Assembly (NCBI GenBank): GCA_021399435.1
Contig: JAJTUP010000003.1
Coordinates: 248,001 to 312,000 of the forward strand
Reading direction: 5' to 3'
Length of the DNA stretch: 64,000 nt
From: Diaporthe sp. PMI_573
Lineage: Eukaryota; Ascomycota; Sordariomycetes; Diaporthales; Diaporthaceae
A model generated the notes under the pieces. That model saw only the letters and a list, made by a program, of their open reading frames with translations. It was not told the DNA's origin and ran no database searches. Position 1 is the first letter of the stretch; each line of letters opens with the position of its first letter. The translations under genes were made by a program, and so were the position numbers. Below are positions 1 through 10,588 of this stretch, piece by piece.

Positions 1-2091
1 CACTGAACGGTGGGTGACCCGCGTATGTACTCCGGTACAGCTGATGGCCTTTTACAAACCAGAAGCCCCGCTCATTTCACATTCTACGGTGGAGTTTGAC
101 CGCCTTTCAGGGCTTCCAGAGAGACCCGACATTGTCAGTCGAGCCATTTTGGTGTGGACACTCGCTATATCGGAGCCAATAAAACTTTTCGGGACATCCA
201 CGCGGAACAGATGTCATGCGTCGTGCTTGGGCTTGCAGGGCAAGCTGACGCCACAGCCTTCTCGCGCCCCCCCCCTCTCGTGCGCGATGCGTCAGAGCCC
301 AATGTGACGCTGAGCTTCCCTGGAGGCCGCCAAGCTGACTGCTCGACGTTACATCGTGCCCTTGTCATCTCGTTGAGCGTCGTTCAGACGGGCGGCTGCG
401 GCAGGCTGTAGAGACGATCTCCCCCTGATGCGCAAAAATACCGACCAGATGTGACTGCAGGCGCGTTGCCTCCAAGGTCAACAGAGCAGAATCACATCTT
501 TAGAAGCCCCAGTCCAGGTCTGACAAGACAGAAGCCCGTGGCACTCATGCCCCGCATTTTCTTCGAGTGCTGGGTTGACCATTCGACAAACCAGAAGCCC
601 CCTTTTCTGACCTCCTCTTCGGGTGTGCTGATGCTCATCATCTTGTTGAAGTTCACGATACCTGCTTGTTCAGACTGAATGGGTGATGGCCATCTCTCTC
701 GATCAAATCTTGACTGTCGATTGTGAATCTGTTGTTAATGCAGAGCAAAGGTCGTGGACAGCCAGCAGCCTTTTCGTCCTGTGCACCTAGGTACCTTGAA
801 GTCTGCTTACACTATAGTTCTGACAATGTGGCTCTGGCTTGATGGCGTGGGGGTTTGTGGGATGAGGGAAAGTCTGCATAGCCGTTAGCACTACCAAAAC
901 TCGTCTAGTTCCATCACAGTTCGCACAACAAGCACAGAACGTGTGGTAAGACTCATCGTCACCTTCCTGTTCCGAATCGAGTCAGGAATCCGTTGGTAGC
1001 TTTTTTGAATCCAAATTTCCTTCCGTGGTTGATCTGTGGCCTGGCAAACCGACCGGTGAAGAACCTCACCTTGGCTACTGTGTATGCACGACTACTGCAA
1101 CCCTCCTGTCCCGGAACCCCGGCGGGCGAGACGGTGCAAAAACAGCATCCCTGCTCGCATGTCTGGGCCTGGGGCCTGGGGGCTGGACATGCTGGCGATG
1201 CCTGTATGGCGCGAGGAACTTGGGTGCTGGAATGCGTGGACAGAGTGCGCTAGTCGGACCCTGTTTTAGCAAACCTCCCTGTTGCCCCCAAGGCAGCAGG
1301 CCAAATCGGTATCCACACTACCTACTTTATCTGTGCTTGGCTACCTGTCAGCCTGTGTCGTCGGCCTGCCCCTGTCGATGTCCATCATCCCGGAGCAATC
1401 CCCCATCACCCATCATCAGCCTGCTCGCTTCCTAGCTGTGCACTCGCAACGCAAGCCTATACCCAATGAGGATGAGTTCTCACCAGCAGTCATCACTCTA
1501 AGCTCTCTGAAACGCTGCCTTTCCTTTCTGGTCTCTCTGTGGATCCCTCAACGAAAAAATAAAGTGTTCCTTGCCAAGAAGACCAATGCAACCTTGCGAA
1601 GGTCACACACCAACAAGTGACGGCCGATATTGAATTCGTGTTCGGTCAAATGGTGCTCTGTCAACAGTCGCACCCAGCCAACCACGGGCGGCCAAGTCTG
1701 ATACATTGCGATCCTTTACAACACGCCTTTTCTAAGGATATGGGTTTAACTACAGGAGTCGAGTCCTCTTCGCCTTTTCCTTCTCTGACTTGGCAGATGG
1801 CCGTCGCTGTATAAAGTCAATGGAAACCAACCTCAAGTTGCCGAATGCCAACCTCACCCTGACTCTCAACTCTTCTCAGCTCCAAGCATCATTTCCACCC
1901 TGTGCATTGGGGACATAGACTGAGCACATCATTTCCCAAGCCTAGTTGACATCCGAGACCAGCATTGTGAATCGATCCTGGTGCTTCCTCCCAGACAGCT
2001 TGGATGCCTTCCCCTTATACCACCACCAAAGATTCTCAAGCACACTCCTCATCGTACTGTTACAGCTCCAGGACATCGACAAGTTCCCACC
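1..2091. other. Intergenic region without a recognised gene
   Basis: Open frames here are short and match no family I know. A 16-bp direct repeat (acaaaccagaagcccc) occurs at 54–69 and 586–601, with a related copy near 521–537. The last few hundred bases are pyrimidine-rich, as expected for the 5' region of the zincin-like gene that starts at 2092. Confidence 0.6.
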
Positions 2092-3548
2092 ATGGCAGAA
2101 CCTCAGCTGTCGGTAAGTATCCGTACCCTATGTCAAGCCTCTCCTGTGTCTTTGCTGACTGATGGCAGCCCATGCAGTCCTCGGGATGGACCATCCGAAC
2201 TCAGGCCCCTGATCTCAACTCTGGCTTTGGTCATGTCACAGGATCGGACACTGTCAGTTCCTTCAGCAGCAATTGTGATCATCTCGACGACAGCGAGTCC
2301 ATTGCCAATCATGACAATGAGTCCCAAATCACGAAGTCAACCGAAGTCACACCTGCCGATGGAGATGTCTACGACGTTGATGGTGCTCCGCTGCCTGCCG
2401 ACTTGCATTGTTGCATCAATCAAGACCAAGAGCAACACAATCCTCTGTTGCAAGCTGAAATATGCAATGGTCAGGGACAGGTGGTCCATGGTGCCCGTGT
2501 TGACGACAAAGCCTTGAGTGATGGCAATCTTGCCAATAATGCCTCAGGGTTTACCCACCTCAGTGAGCTCGAGTCGGGCTGCTACGATCAAGAGATCAGA
2601 GCCAGTACCATGGAAGCCAGTGATCTCCAACCCACCAAGGACTCGTCTTTGCTCTACGCCGCGTGGAAAGACCCTGACGAGAGCAATGTGGAACTTCAGG
2701 AACTTCTTGAGAGTGCCGGGCTTCTGCTGAATTCAGCCAGGAGCCGCGACACACCAGAACCCAACCAGCATTCTGCTTGTAGGCTGTCCACACCCCCTGT
2801 GGACAACTCCATGCCTGCTGCACACTTTTGTGCTACCGAAGACGGATCATCGCCATGCGCCTCAAACTCAGCGCGGGAGATCCAAGTGCATGTATTCGAC
2901 AAGAAGATTCACCGCTTGATGCCAGCCGATGGAATTATCGGTTTCAAGGTGAACAGAGACAGCTTCCAGCGCGGCAACATTTCTGATGAAGTAACGGATC
3001 TCGTAATCAGCGCTGCAAAGGAAGTTGCATCGGTAATTAATGCGGAGGGCTTGGGTATCAGCTTCGATTACAGGCCGAACTCCGCCTCTAACGTCTTTGA
3101 CATCTGCTACGATCCAAGTCTCAAGCTCAAGACTCTGGCTCGGTCTTTCTTCCCAAGCGACTTGCCAGATCTCTGGGCGTTGCGCATCTCCAGGAGCGGA
3201 GTCTCTTCGGAATATAGCAAGCACCTGTTCAACATCCTTGCCCACGAGTTCGCGCACATCCTAGGTCTGCGCCACTGGAACGCTGGCCTCGTTGAGACCG
3301 ACGAGGAATCTGTCCACGTGCCTGATACTGAATCGGGGAGCAAGGACTCTGTCATGATCACTGGGGTCCACCCGAAGGAAATCCGGTTCTTTGATGAGGA
3401 CTTTCACGTCATCCGAGAGATCTATAAACGTGAAAATGGAGGTGCGTTTGCCGGTCGGGAGATCGTTGATGTTTACCCAAATAATGGGTCTTGGGTGTTG
3501 TCACGGGGTTTGCATTACGTTTACTCCTCGCTCTTCTTGTTGTTCTAG
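2092..3548 (+). CDS. Zincin-like metallopeptidase domain protein, no signal peptide
   Basis: Two exons, 2092–2112 and 2169–3548 (intron gtaagt…gcag), giving about 466 residues. The start at 2092 has a good context (caccATGG) and the tiny first exon joins in frame. Residues 1–240 are low-complexity and acidic/polar. The C-terminal 220 residues form the recognisable part: HEFAHILGLRH at residues 366–376 is the extended HExxHxxGxxH zinc motif of matrixin/metzincin peptidases, and a downstream SVMI could be the Met-turn. Zinc would be bound by H366, H370 and H376, with E367 catalytic. No secretion signal is visible, unlike most members of this class, so a cytosolic role or an unconventional route is implied. 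The substrate is unknown. The zincin assignment is firm from the motif; the exact family is not. Confidence 0.75.
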
Positions 3549-4071
3549 ATTGTGTTCGAGAAAGGGCGCAGCATGATCTGATATGTTTGTTTACGCGGGC
3601 GTGGATATAAAACGGCACATAGATACATATGAACGAATTATGTATGCATGCATAAAGGGATGTGGCAAGGGACTGAGGGTATATTTGAACAGACGTGCAG
3701 TCTTTTGGAACGATTAGTGGACCCGTGGACCGATTCATGGAATTCTAGACATAATTGGCTATTGTATACCCTGATTCCTATCATTTTCGAAGTAAAATTG
3801 ACGAGTTTACTTGATTTATGGCCAATGTGAATACACTTCTGGGCACGTATCATCGAAACCCATTGTCATTCAAAAATACCGAACGTTGTTTGATCCATGA
3901 TCGAGGCATTGACATTGGGCCTGGTTTGCAGAAAGCACCCGGTAGCAACGAGGTGCAGATGAAATATGTACCAAGCTAACGTAACGAGCGATACGAGTAT
4001 ATGTACAGTCTTGGCCAGGTTCTGACATGGATGTAACGAACAGCTGATCGAGGATGTTCTTTATGGCGTCC
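3549..4071. other. Convergent 3' intergenic region
   Basis: AT-richer spacer between the 3' ends of the zincin gene (+) and the GH127 gene (−). It should hold both 3' UTRs. No other feature seen. Confidence 0.6.
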
Positions 4072-6462
4072 CTAAGGAGCCAACTCCCTCTCCGCCTGCC
4101 CAGCCCTCGCAACAATCACATCCCGCTCCTGCGCCGTATAAACCCCAGCCTTAACAAACGCATCCGCAGTGGAACTCACAACACCCACAAAATCAGCATG
4201 CGTAGCAAACGGCGCCCTGTCCCAAACAACATCCAAGAAAGTCGGCCCGTCTGCCCCCGGGCTCGCAATCCCGGACACAGGAACATCATAGTTCGGCAGC
4301 CCGTCGTTGCGCTTCCGGTTCGCCACACCCGTGTCGACGGACCCGAAGACCACCTTCGGCTCGACGCGGCGGAAGTACGACGACACGGGCTGCGAGTCGC
4401 TGATGTAGTAGGGCCGCACCGTCAGGTTCCCAGCTGCCTGGGCCGTGGTGAAGAGAGGGTCGCCGGCCGCGTTCCGTCCGGTTTGTGTGATGGCCGCGCG
4501 CGAGTAGTCGCCGTCCAGCTTGAGGCCCCGGTACAGCGACAGCTGCCAGAAGGTGTCGTTGCTGCCGCGCGGGGTGCCCAGTGTCTGCAGCAGCACGGGC
4601 CCCCACATGATGGCCTGCGTGTCCGGGCGGTCCAGCGCGCGCTCGGTGCGGATGGTGAAGGGCATCTTCACCTCGATCACGTCGCCTGCGGCCCAGGTCC
4701 GGCTGAGGGTGAGGTACGTGCCGGGCTGGGCCTCGCCTGCCTGGGCGGCTTGCCCGTTGATGGTGACCTGGAAGCCCTTGCGGACCCACGCCGGCACGCG
4801 GAGCTTGATGTCCAGGGGGCCCTGGCCGGTCACGGTCAGCTTGGTGGCTCCCTCGCGCGGGAATTTGGTCTCCTGCTTGACTGTGAAGCCCTTCTCTTCC
4901 CACGTCAGCGTGGACGGGATGAACAGGTTGACCCAGAGGGCGGACCCGTCTGCTGAGCGCAGGTAGACTGTCTCTTGGTACTTGGTGTGGCTCTCCATCC
5001 CCGTCCCGCCGCAGCAGGTGCCGGTGTTGCCAAAGTCGCGCGGCGTGCCGGGGCTGAGAGGCTGGAAGTACGTGAGCAGAGGGTCATCGCCGCTGTCTGT
5101 GTCGTCACGCGACCCCGTGATCATGTTGAACAGGCCGCGCTCGTAGTTGTCCATGTAGGTCGCATTGTGCTCGTGCAGGAACAGGTTGCGGGCCAGCTTG
5201 AGCAGATTGTACGTCGTGCACGTCTCGGCGCCATCTGAGGCGATGGCACGGGCGATGTTGTCCCGGTTCTGGAACAGCTCGGCGTTGGTGTCGGAACCGG
5301 GGAAGCTCCCGCCTGTACCGCCGCTCGCGAACCCTCGGTGAGGCTCTACCCAGCCGTAGAAGTTCTTGGCCGCGGCGAAGTAATCATCGCCGCCACCTTG
5401 CTCGAAAACCCTCAGATACCCGATGAACTGCGGGACGTGAGTGTTCGCATGCAAGCGCTGCTTTCGGCGACGGCCCGGTATCTTGTCAGCTGCCACGACC
5501 AGGATGTCGCGATCCTCTACGGCGGCGCCGAACAATGACTCCCGGTTGTCGAAGGCTTTGGCAGTCTGCAGGTGGCGTGCATCTCCGGTAATCTGGTAGA
5601 TCTCCGGGAAGACCTCGTTGGCCCCACCGAATTCGCCGCCGATGTAGAGGTCCCACATGTAGTTCAGGTCGTCCCTGGTCAGGTTGCCCTTGTAATCAGG
5701 ATGATTCTTGTCGCCAATGGTCAGCGCGAGGTACGCCCAATCAGCCATCTTCTCCACAACCTGGAGGGCCTGGGTATTGTTGGTGTTGTAGTAAGCGTCC
5801 AACAACCCTCGCATGATCTTGTGCTGGGTGTACCAAGGCGCCCACGTATTCTTGTTCAGGTCGCCCCCGTAGACGGCCCAACGAGGCGGGCCAAGCCTCA
5901 GCACGGTGTCCTCTGGAAGGGCACCCAGGTAGCCGGCAAATGTAGGAATCCACTGAGCATCAGCACCTGAGCCGGCGGTGCCGTTAAGGCGGGCACTGAT
6001 GGCGCTCTGGCAAGCCGCCAACTCCTTCACCACCCAGTCGAGCTTTGTTTTGTACAATTCCTCGCCGTGCTCGGCGTACGCTTGAGAAAGCCCAGTCATA
6101 TAGTGGCCCGTCCAATGCCCGCTGAGCAGCCCACCATCCTCCCACCCTCCTGGAGGAGAAACGCCGCTCGGATTGGGCCGGCCGGCTTGGTTGTTGAACA
6201 AGACCATGAACTTGCGCTCGTCGTATGCCTCCAGGAACCCCTTGATCCGGTCACGCTTCTCCTGCATCAAGCCATTGCCGAGCCGTACCTGGTCCAGGCG
6301 GAATGGCCGGACTGGCGCTGTTCCTCCAGGACCTAGGTCTGCCGGCACGTCCGCTAAGACGCCCATTGATATTGTGCCATTGCCGATGAGTGCAGCAGTC
6401 CCCAGGGCGAATACCTTGAGAAGGCGGCGTGGGCTGGACAAGACCTCTTGAAGCCGGGCCAT
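4072..6462 (-). CDS. GH127 family glycoside hydrolase (DUF1680), probable beta-L-arabinofuranosidase type
   Basis: Single exon of 796 residues. A basic N-terminus followed by a hydrophobic stretch (about residues 15–37) looks like a signal peptide, so secretion is likely. The rest matches the GH127/DUF1680 fold: an (alpha/alpha)6 barrel with GHWTGHYMTGLSQAYAE near residue 115, ETC at residues 413–415 and a Cys-Cys pair at 483–484 in CCGGTGMESH. In the characterised Bifidobacterium enzyme HypBA1 the equivalent Glu, Cys and Cys-Cys residues bind zinc, one of the paired cysteines being the nucleophile. E395 (AELF) is a candidate acid/base. The sugar specificity of fungal members is not settled, so arabinofuranoside hydrolysis is inferred. 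Strongly GC-rich and intronless, unlike most neighbours. Confidence 0.85.
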   Translation of the reverse strand: MARLQEVLSSPRRLLKVFALGTAALIGNGTISMGVLADVPADLGPGGTAPVRPFRLDQVRLGNGLMQEKRDRIKGFLEAYDERKFMVLFNNQAGRPNPSGVSPPGGWEDGGLLSGHWTGHYMTGLSQAYAEHGEELYKTKLDWVVKELAACQSAISARLNGTAGSGADAQWIPTFAGYLGALPEDTVLRLGPPRWAVYGGDLNKNTWAPWYTQHKIMRGLLDAYYNTNNTQALQVVEKMADWAYLALTIGDKNHPDYKGNLTRDDLNYMWDLYIGGEFGGANEVFPEIYQITGDARHLQTAKAFDNRESLFGAAVEDRDILVVAADKIPGRRRKQRLHANTHVPQFIGYLRVFEQGGGDDYFAAAKNFYGWVEPHRGFASGGTGGSFPGSDTNAELFQNRDNIARAIASDGAETCTTYNLLKLARNLFLHEHNATYMDNYERGLFNMITGSRDDTDSGDDPLLTYFQPLSPGTPRDFGNTGTCCGGTGMESHTKYQETVYLRSADGSALWVNLFIPSTLTWEEKGFTVKQETKFPREGATKLTVTGQGPLDIKLRVPAWVRKGFQVTINGQAAQAGEAQPGTYLTLSRTWAAGDVIEVKMPFTIRTERALDRPDTQAIMWGPVLLQTLGTPRGSNDTFWQLSLYRGLKLDGDYSRAAITQTGRNAAGDPLFTTAQAAGNLTVRPYYISDSQPVSSYFRRVEPKVVFGSVDTGVANRKRNDGLPNYDVPVSGIASPGADGPTFLDVVWDRAPFATHADFVGVVSSTADAFVKAGVYTAQERDVIVARAGQAERELAP

Positions 6463-7842
6463 AGAAACAGTCTCTAATCGGCACGTTAACGAGCAGTTTT
6501 AACAAAAGTAATATTAATGAGAAGGCGGACAAGACATACCTGTTGTCTGAGCACTTCAATAGTAGTTGTGCTTGTGCAGTGGAGTTCTTCCCATCAAAGG
6601 CTCTTCCCTGCCCACTCGGAAGTCTTGATGCTGTGTAGAGCTCGTGGAGTCGCCAGGGCGGCATGACACCGGCGACGACAAACACGATTCATACCATCTT
6701 ATAGTATAGCTCATAATCTCGTGTTGTAATCCTGTTAAGGGCCTGATAAGGAAGGTGTCTTCGTTGCCGGCTGAGCGATATGAGTGATCGCTGCCCCTCT
6801 TGCCACCCCTGCGGTGCCAATTACCCCGATAGCTGGACGGATCAACGACACGGTCCCGAGGTTGTCGCTCCGCCGCTGTAACGTCATTAAGCCCACCAAC
6901 CACGAGCAACACCGCGATGGCCGGCACCTATTTCTAGTAAGGCTGCTCGACGGTAAAGTGGGTGCGTACCCAGTGTTATAAGCATGAGTCGTCCTATTCG
7001 TACGCTAGCACGTCTGTTTTTCATGGATGCTGCCGCTTTGAGTGTCGACGGCGCATCGGAGTCTGAACCGACTACACGTATATGCAGGTCTCGGATTTCG
7101 GTTGGGCAGGGGTTGTAAGCCGGCCGTATAGAGCCGACGGGACTTCTACGACGGATGCAACGTTGTCACGATGATATGGTTGAGAATAAAATGCTTTCTC
7201 TTGACTGCTTCGACAGCGAAAGAAAGCAACGGAGGCCAGGTGTAAATTTGGTAGCACCAAAACGTGAAGAGGTGGATTTTTCCCTGGTGCGCTTAGAGGA
7301 CAAGTCAAAGACAATCTCGCCGTGGACGTAGGCTTGGACAAGCTTGACCGGAAGGAACGCCGAGGGGGAACGCTGCCTTTCCAGCTTGGCTCTGTTGAAA
7401 GTGCACGAGCTCAAAGTACGCGAGATGCAGGTCGTCTTGGACGCAGCTTGGGTTGGGTGGAGCTTGAATTTGCTCACGTCTTCAATCCTCGTCCTATGCG
7501 GCAAGAACTGATTCAACCCATCGTTCCCCCCGACTCGAGCGCCGCAACGGCTGCCCAAACCACAAGAATTTGAGCCCCAAAGAACAATGATCTGGACGGG
7601 CCAACCCTCGATTTCCGTGTTCTTTAATCTACAAGAAAGCCTGCCGAGCTCTTGCCATCCCAAGTGCAAAACAAGGCCGTTGCAGGGCACCCTTAATAAG
7701 CTCCCACCGGCCCGGCCCACCAAGACACAACACAACCCTCAGGTGCTCCGCTCCGCCCGCCGGCCGCGGCCCGCCCGGTAGCCTCAATCTCAACTTCGAG
7801 CTCACATCCCATCCTCGGCACCAACCAAGCCGAAAAAAACAA
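6463..7842. other. Divergent intergenic region
   Basis: Holds the promoter of the GH127 gene (reading left) and of the ECM15-like gene (reading right). The open frames in it are short and carry no recognisable domain. Confidence 0.55.
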
Positions 7843-8431
7843 ATGAATCGTCTGCTTTCCCGCTGCAGCCCACGACTCCGCTCACTCAACAACCGCATAC
7901 CTATTTCCTACCGAGCCACGGCCAGGATGGACTACTCGAGCGTCCCCACCCCGGAGCGGTGCTACGCCGATTTCTGTCTCGTCCCGGTGCGTTGACACAG
8001 CATCACCTCTTCTCCATGCAACTACTGCTGCAGCCCCTCACTTCATTACTATACATCACATAATGACGCAACACTGACGGTCCCCTCACAGGTCGGCACG
8101 GGCGAGCTGTCGGTGGCCAAGGAGGTCGCCGAGGTGCAGAAGCTGCTCAAGGCCTCCGGGCTGACGTACACGATGCACTCGGCCGGCACGACGGTCGAGG
8201 GCAGCTGGGACGAGGTCATGCGGGTCATCGGCCAGGCTCACTCGGTGGTCCACAAAGTCGGGCCCCAGCGGATCCAGACCTCCATGCGGGTCGGGACAAG
8301 GTCAGTTTTCTGGATGCTTGTGGAAGGTTGTGGACTTCTTGAGAGCTAACATGTGGCATAGGACGGACAAGAAGCAGACTGCTGCTGACAAGGTCAAGAG
8401 GGTGGAGGATTTGCTGGCGGAACAGAAATAG
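7843..8431 (+). CDS. ECM15: ECM15/UPF0045 thiamine-binding family protein
   Basis: Three exons, 7843–7986, 8092–8300 and 8362–8431, giving 140 residues. The C-terminal 100 residues match the small ferredoxin-like UPF0045/MTH1187/YBL001c (Ecm15) family: CYADFCLVP, then VAEVQKLLKASGLTYTMHSAGTTVEGSWDEVM and a final KVKRVEDLLAEQK helix. Family members form tetramers and have been found to bind thiamine. The first 28 residues are basic, hydroxylated and free of acidic residues, like a mitochondrial presequence. A second in-frame Met at codon 29 (MDYSSVPTPE) would give the standard-length cytosolic form. The gene points toward the CCDC47-like gene and their 3' ends are about 300 bp apart. Confidence 0.85.
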
Positions 8432-8739
8432 CTTGGTGGTGTGGTCGTGTCAAAAAAGTCCGAAGGCATAGGGATTGCCAGACTACTTCTTGCGCTATCA
8501 AGATATCGAGGTCGCATTGCCCAAAAGACCCGCTATCATGTAGGTAGGACTGAGACAGTCTGACACAACAGGCCGGAGTCAGGTCGCCCACCCCTTAAAA
8601 TGCCTCAAATATATATCAATACATTGGCACTAAGCCTATATGGTCTGGATAACTTTTGGGTAAATGCACAATTCACAGGACAGTATGACCCGCGCCACCC
8701 GCCATCGTACAGCAGTCTTCAGTCGAGACAGACCTCCAT
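8432..8739. other. Convergent 3' spacer
   Basis: About 300 bp between the stop codons of the ECM15-like gene (+) and the CCDC47-like gene (−). Only 3' UTR sequence is expected. Confidence 0.6.
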
Positions 8740-10200
8740 CTAACCCCGAGAGGTCATCTTCTTCTGCTGCTTCCTCAGCTCCTTCTCCCGCTCCTTCTCG
8801 AGGTACTTCTTCTGCCCCTTGGCGTCCAGCTGCGACAGCTCCTGGTCGCGCTTGGCCTTCCTGGCCTTCTCGCGCTCAAAGTTGCGCTCCTCGCTCTTCT
8901 CTTCGAGGTCCGCCCGCTGGATCTGCTTGGCGACGTCCTCGCGCACGCTCTTGACCTTCTTGAGCACCTCGGGGCGGAAGTGGGCCTCCTTGACGAGCTG
9001 GTCGGTGATGCGGATGAAGCACTGGAAGATCGGCACCAGAGGATCGTAGTTGTTGTCCGAGGGAAGACGGTACTTGAGGAAGATGCGCTTCCTGGGCGTG
9101 GTCTCATCGAGCCTGGGGAAATATTAGCAATGAATGACGCGCTCCGCTTGGTCCGACTCGGGCGGCAACTCACGTCTTGGGCTTATCGATAGGTTGGTCG
9201 GTGACAATGAGGTACTCAAACAGGTCACCAGCAGACTCGGCGGCCTTCGCAAACTCGTTGGTAAGCAGGACCTTGGTGATCTCGGCGCTCTCGCTCATCA
9301 CAGTCAGCCAGTTAGGCAGCTTGGAGTTGTCCTTGGTGAAGGTGAGAGAGACATCGAAGCGCTCGTCCCGGACCTGCTTCATGCGCTCCTTGTTGACGAT
9401 AGCCCAGACAAATCCATCATAGGAGCTCTTGGAGTTTTGGGTCCTCAGCTCAGCGGCACCAGGCATACCTGGCACAGTCAGGGCCTCCTTGCCATCGAAT
9501 GGATAGATCGCCGCCTCCACAGTATCCTGGGGCGTGCCGTAGCTGTCGAAGAAGAGGCTCAGGGCCCACTCGGCGGCCGTGACGAGCGGGTTAAATCGGC
9601 GGATCAGGCTGAGCTTCGCATCCATAAAGGCAATGTTCTGACGGCCCGTCGCGTAGGTGGCGAACTCGAACAGGGACTTCTCCTTGAGCGCCTTCTCAGG
9701 CTCCGCGAGGTCAGCCACGAGGAAATCGGTCTCGCCATCGCCGCCGCTGGTCGGGGAGCTGCCGAAGCCGACGATGGCGAACTCGGAGGCCAAGGTCTTG
9801 GAGTGCGCCTTGAGCCACTTCCTGGCCTTGCTCCGGTTGAGGCGCGAGCCGACGATGTGTAGCGTGAAGATGAAGACTATACAGGCGAGGATGATGCCCT
9901 CGGCGCGGAAGTCGGCCAGGGTGTAGCGCTCATCGAGACGGTACCATTTCGTGTAGGGAGGGGTGGTGGGGACAGCAGAGGCGTCTCCGACCAGGTTCGC
10001 ACCGCCCAGCGGCGTGGTGAACGCGGGCGAGGGATCTGCAGCTTCCGCAAAATCGGCGAAGTCTGCCACGGAGCTCGAGGTCAGCGAGGCACGGTGGGTG
10101 TCAATTGACTGCGGACGCGCGTACCTGAGTCAGCGGAGGGAATTGGCGAAGCTGAGGACTTGCTGCCTCCCCCGAGGAGGTCCTTGAGAAGGTTGGCCAT
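8740..10200 (-). CDS. CCDC47-like ER membrane protein (DUF1682, PAT-complex subunit type)
   Basis: Three exons on the minus strand, 10125–10200, 9174–10062 and 8740–9112, giving 445 residues. One membrane segment lies at about residues 81–97 (GIILACIVFIFTLHIVG), followed by a long soluble domain with the DUF1682 pattern and a very basic, coiled-coil C-terminus (about the last 75 residues, rich in KxxRDQE/KEREKELRKQQKK). In animals CCDC47 pairs with Asterix in the PAT complex, which shields polar membrane helices at the translocon. A similar role in the fungal ER is inferred from the family. The start ATG is 388 bp from the divergent haspin start, so they probably share a promoter. Confidence 0.85.
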
Positions 10201-10588
10201 GGTTGGTGTCTCGCGACCAGGAGGCAGTGTCTGCGAGATGAGGTCGTCGGGGGGGAAGAGGCGACGTTGTGGAAAATCCTACGAGCTTCTTAGGACATTG
10301 AAGCTCGGCTTGGCGCGACACAGCTCCACCCTGAGGTTTGGGGTAGGCCGCCAATGGTGTCACCGGCACGGACCGGGGTTTGTCTTACATAACTCGGCAC
10401 CCGGGCAGTTGCCCTGCCAACACGATAGCGTCGTATTTACTTGCGTCTCTTCACTGCACACCTCATTGATGAATCCACTCCAGCCGGCTCACCTCCTTCA
10501 CGTGGACCCATTTTCGACGCCTCCAACGCCTAGATCCAATACCTGCATTCGAATCCATCCAGTTTGAAGATGCTCAGCAGATGACAGC
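10201..10588. promoter_or_regulatory. Shared divergent promoter region
   Basis: Only 388 bp separate the start codons of the CCDC47-like gene (−) and the haspin kinase gene (+). Both promoters and 5' UTRs must lie here. No TATA box is obvious. Confidence 0.5.

Noticed and set aside
4054..4956. 300-codon plus-strand frame opposite the GH127 gene
   Set aside because: It is the antisense of a GC-rich conserved exon; composition is Arg/Pro/Gly-rich and matches no family.
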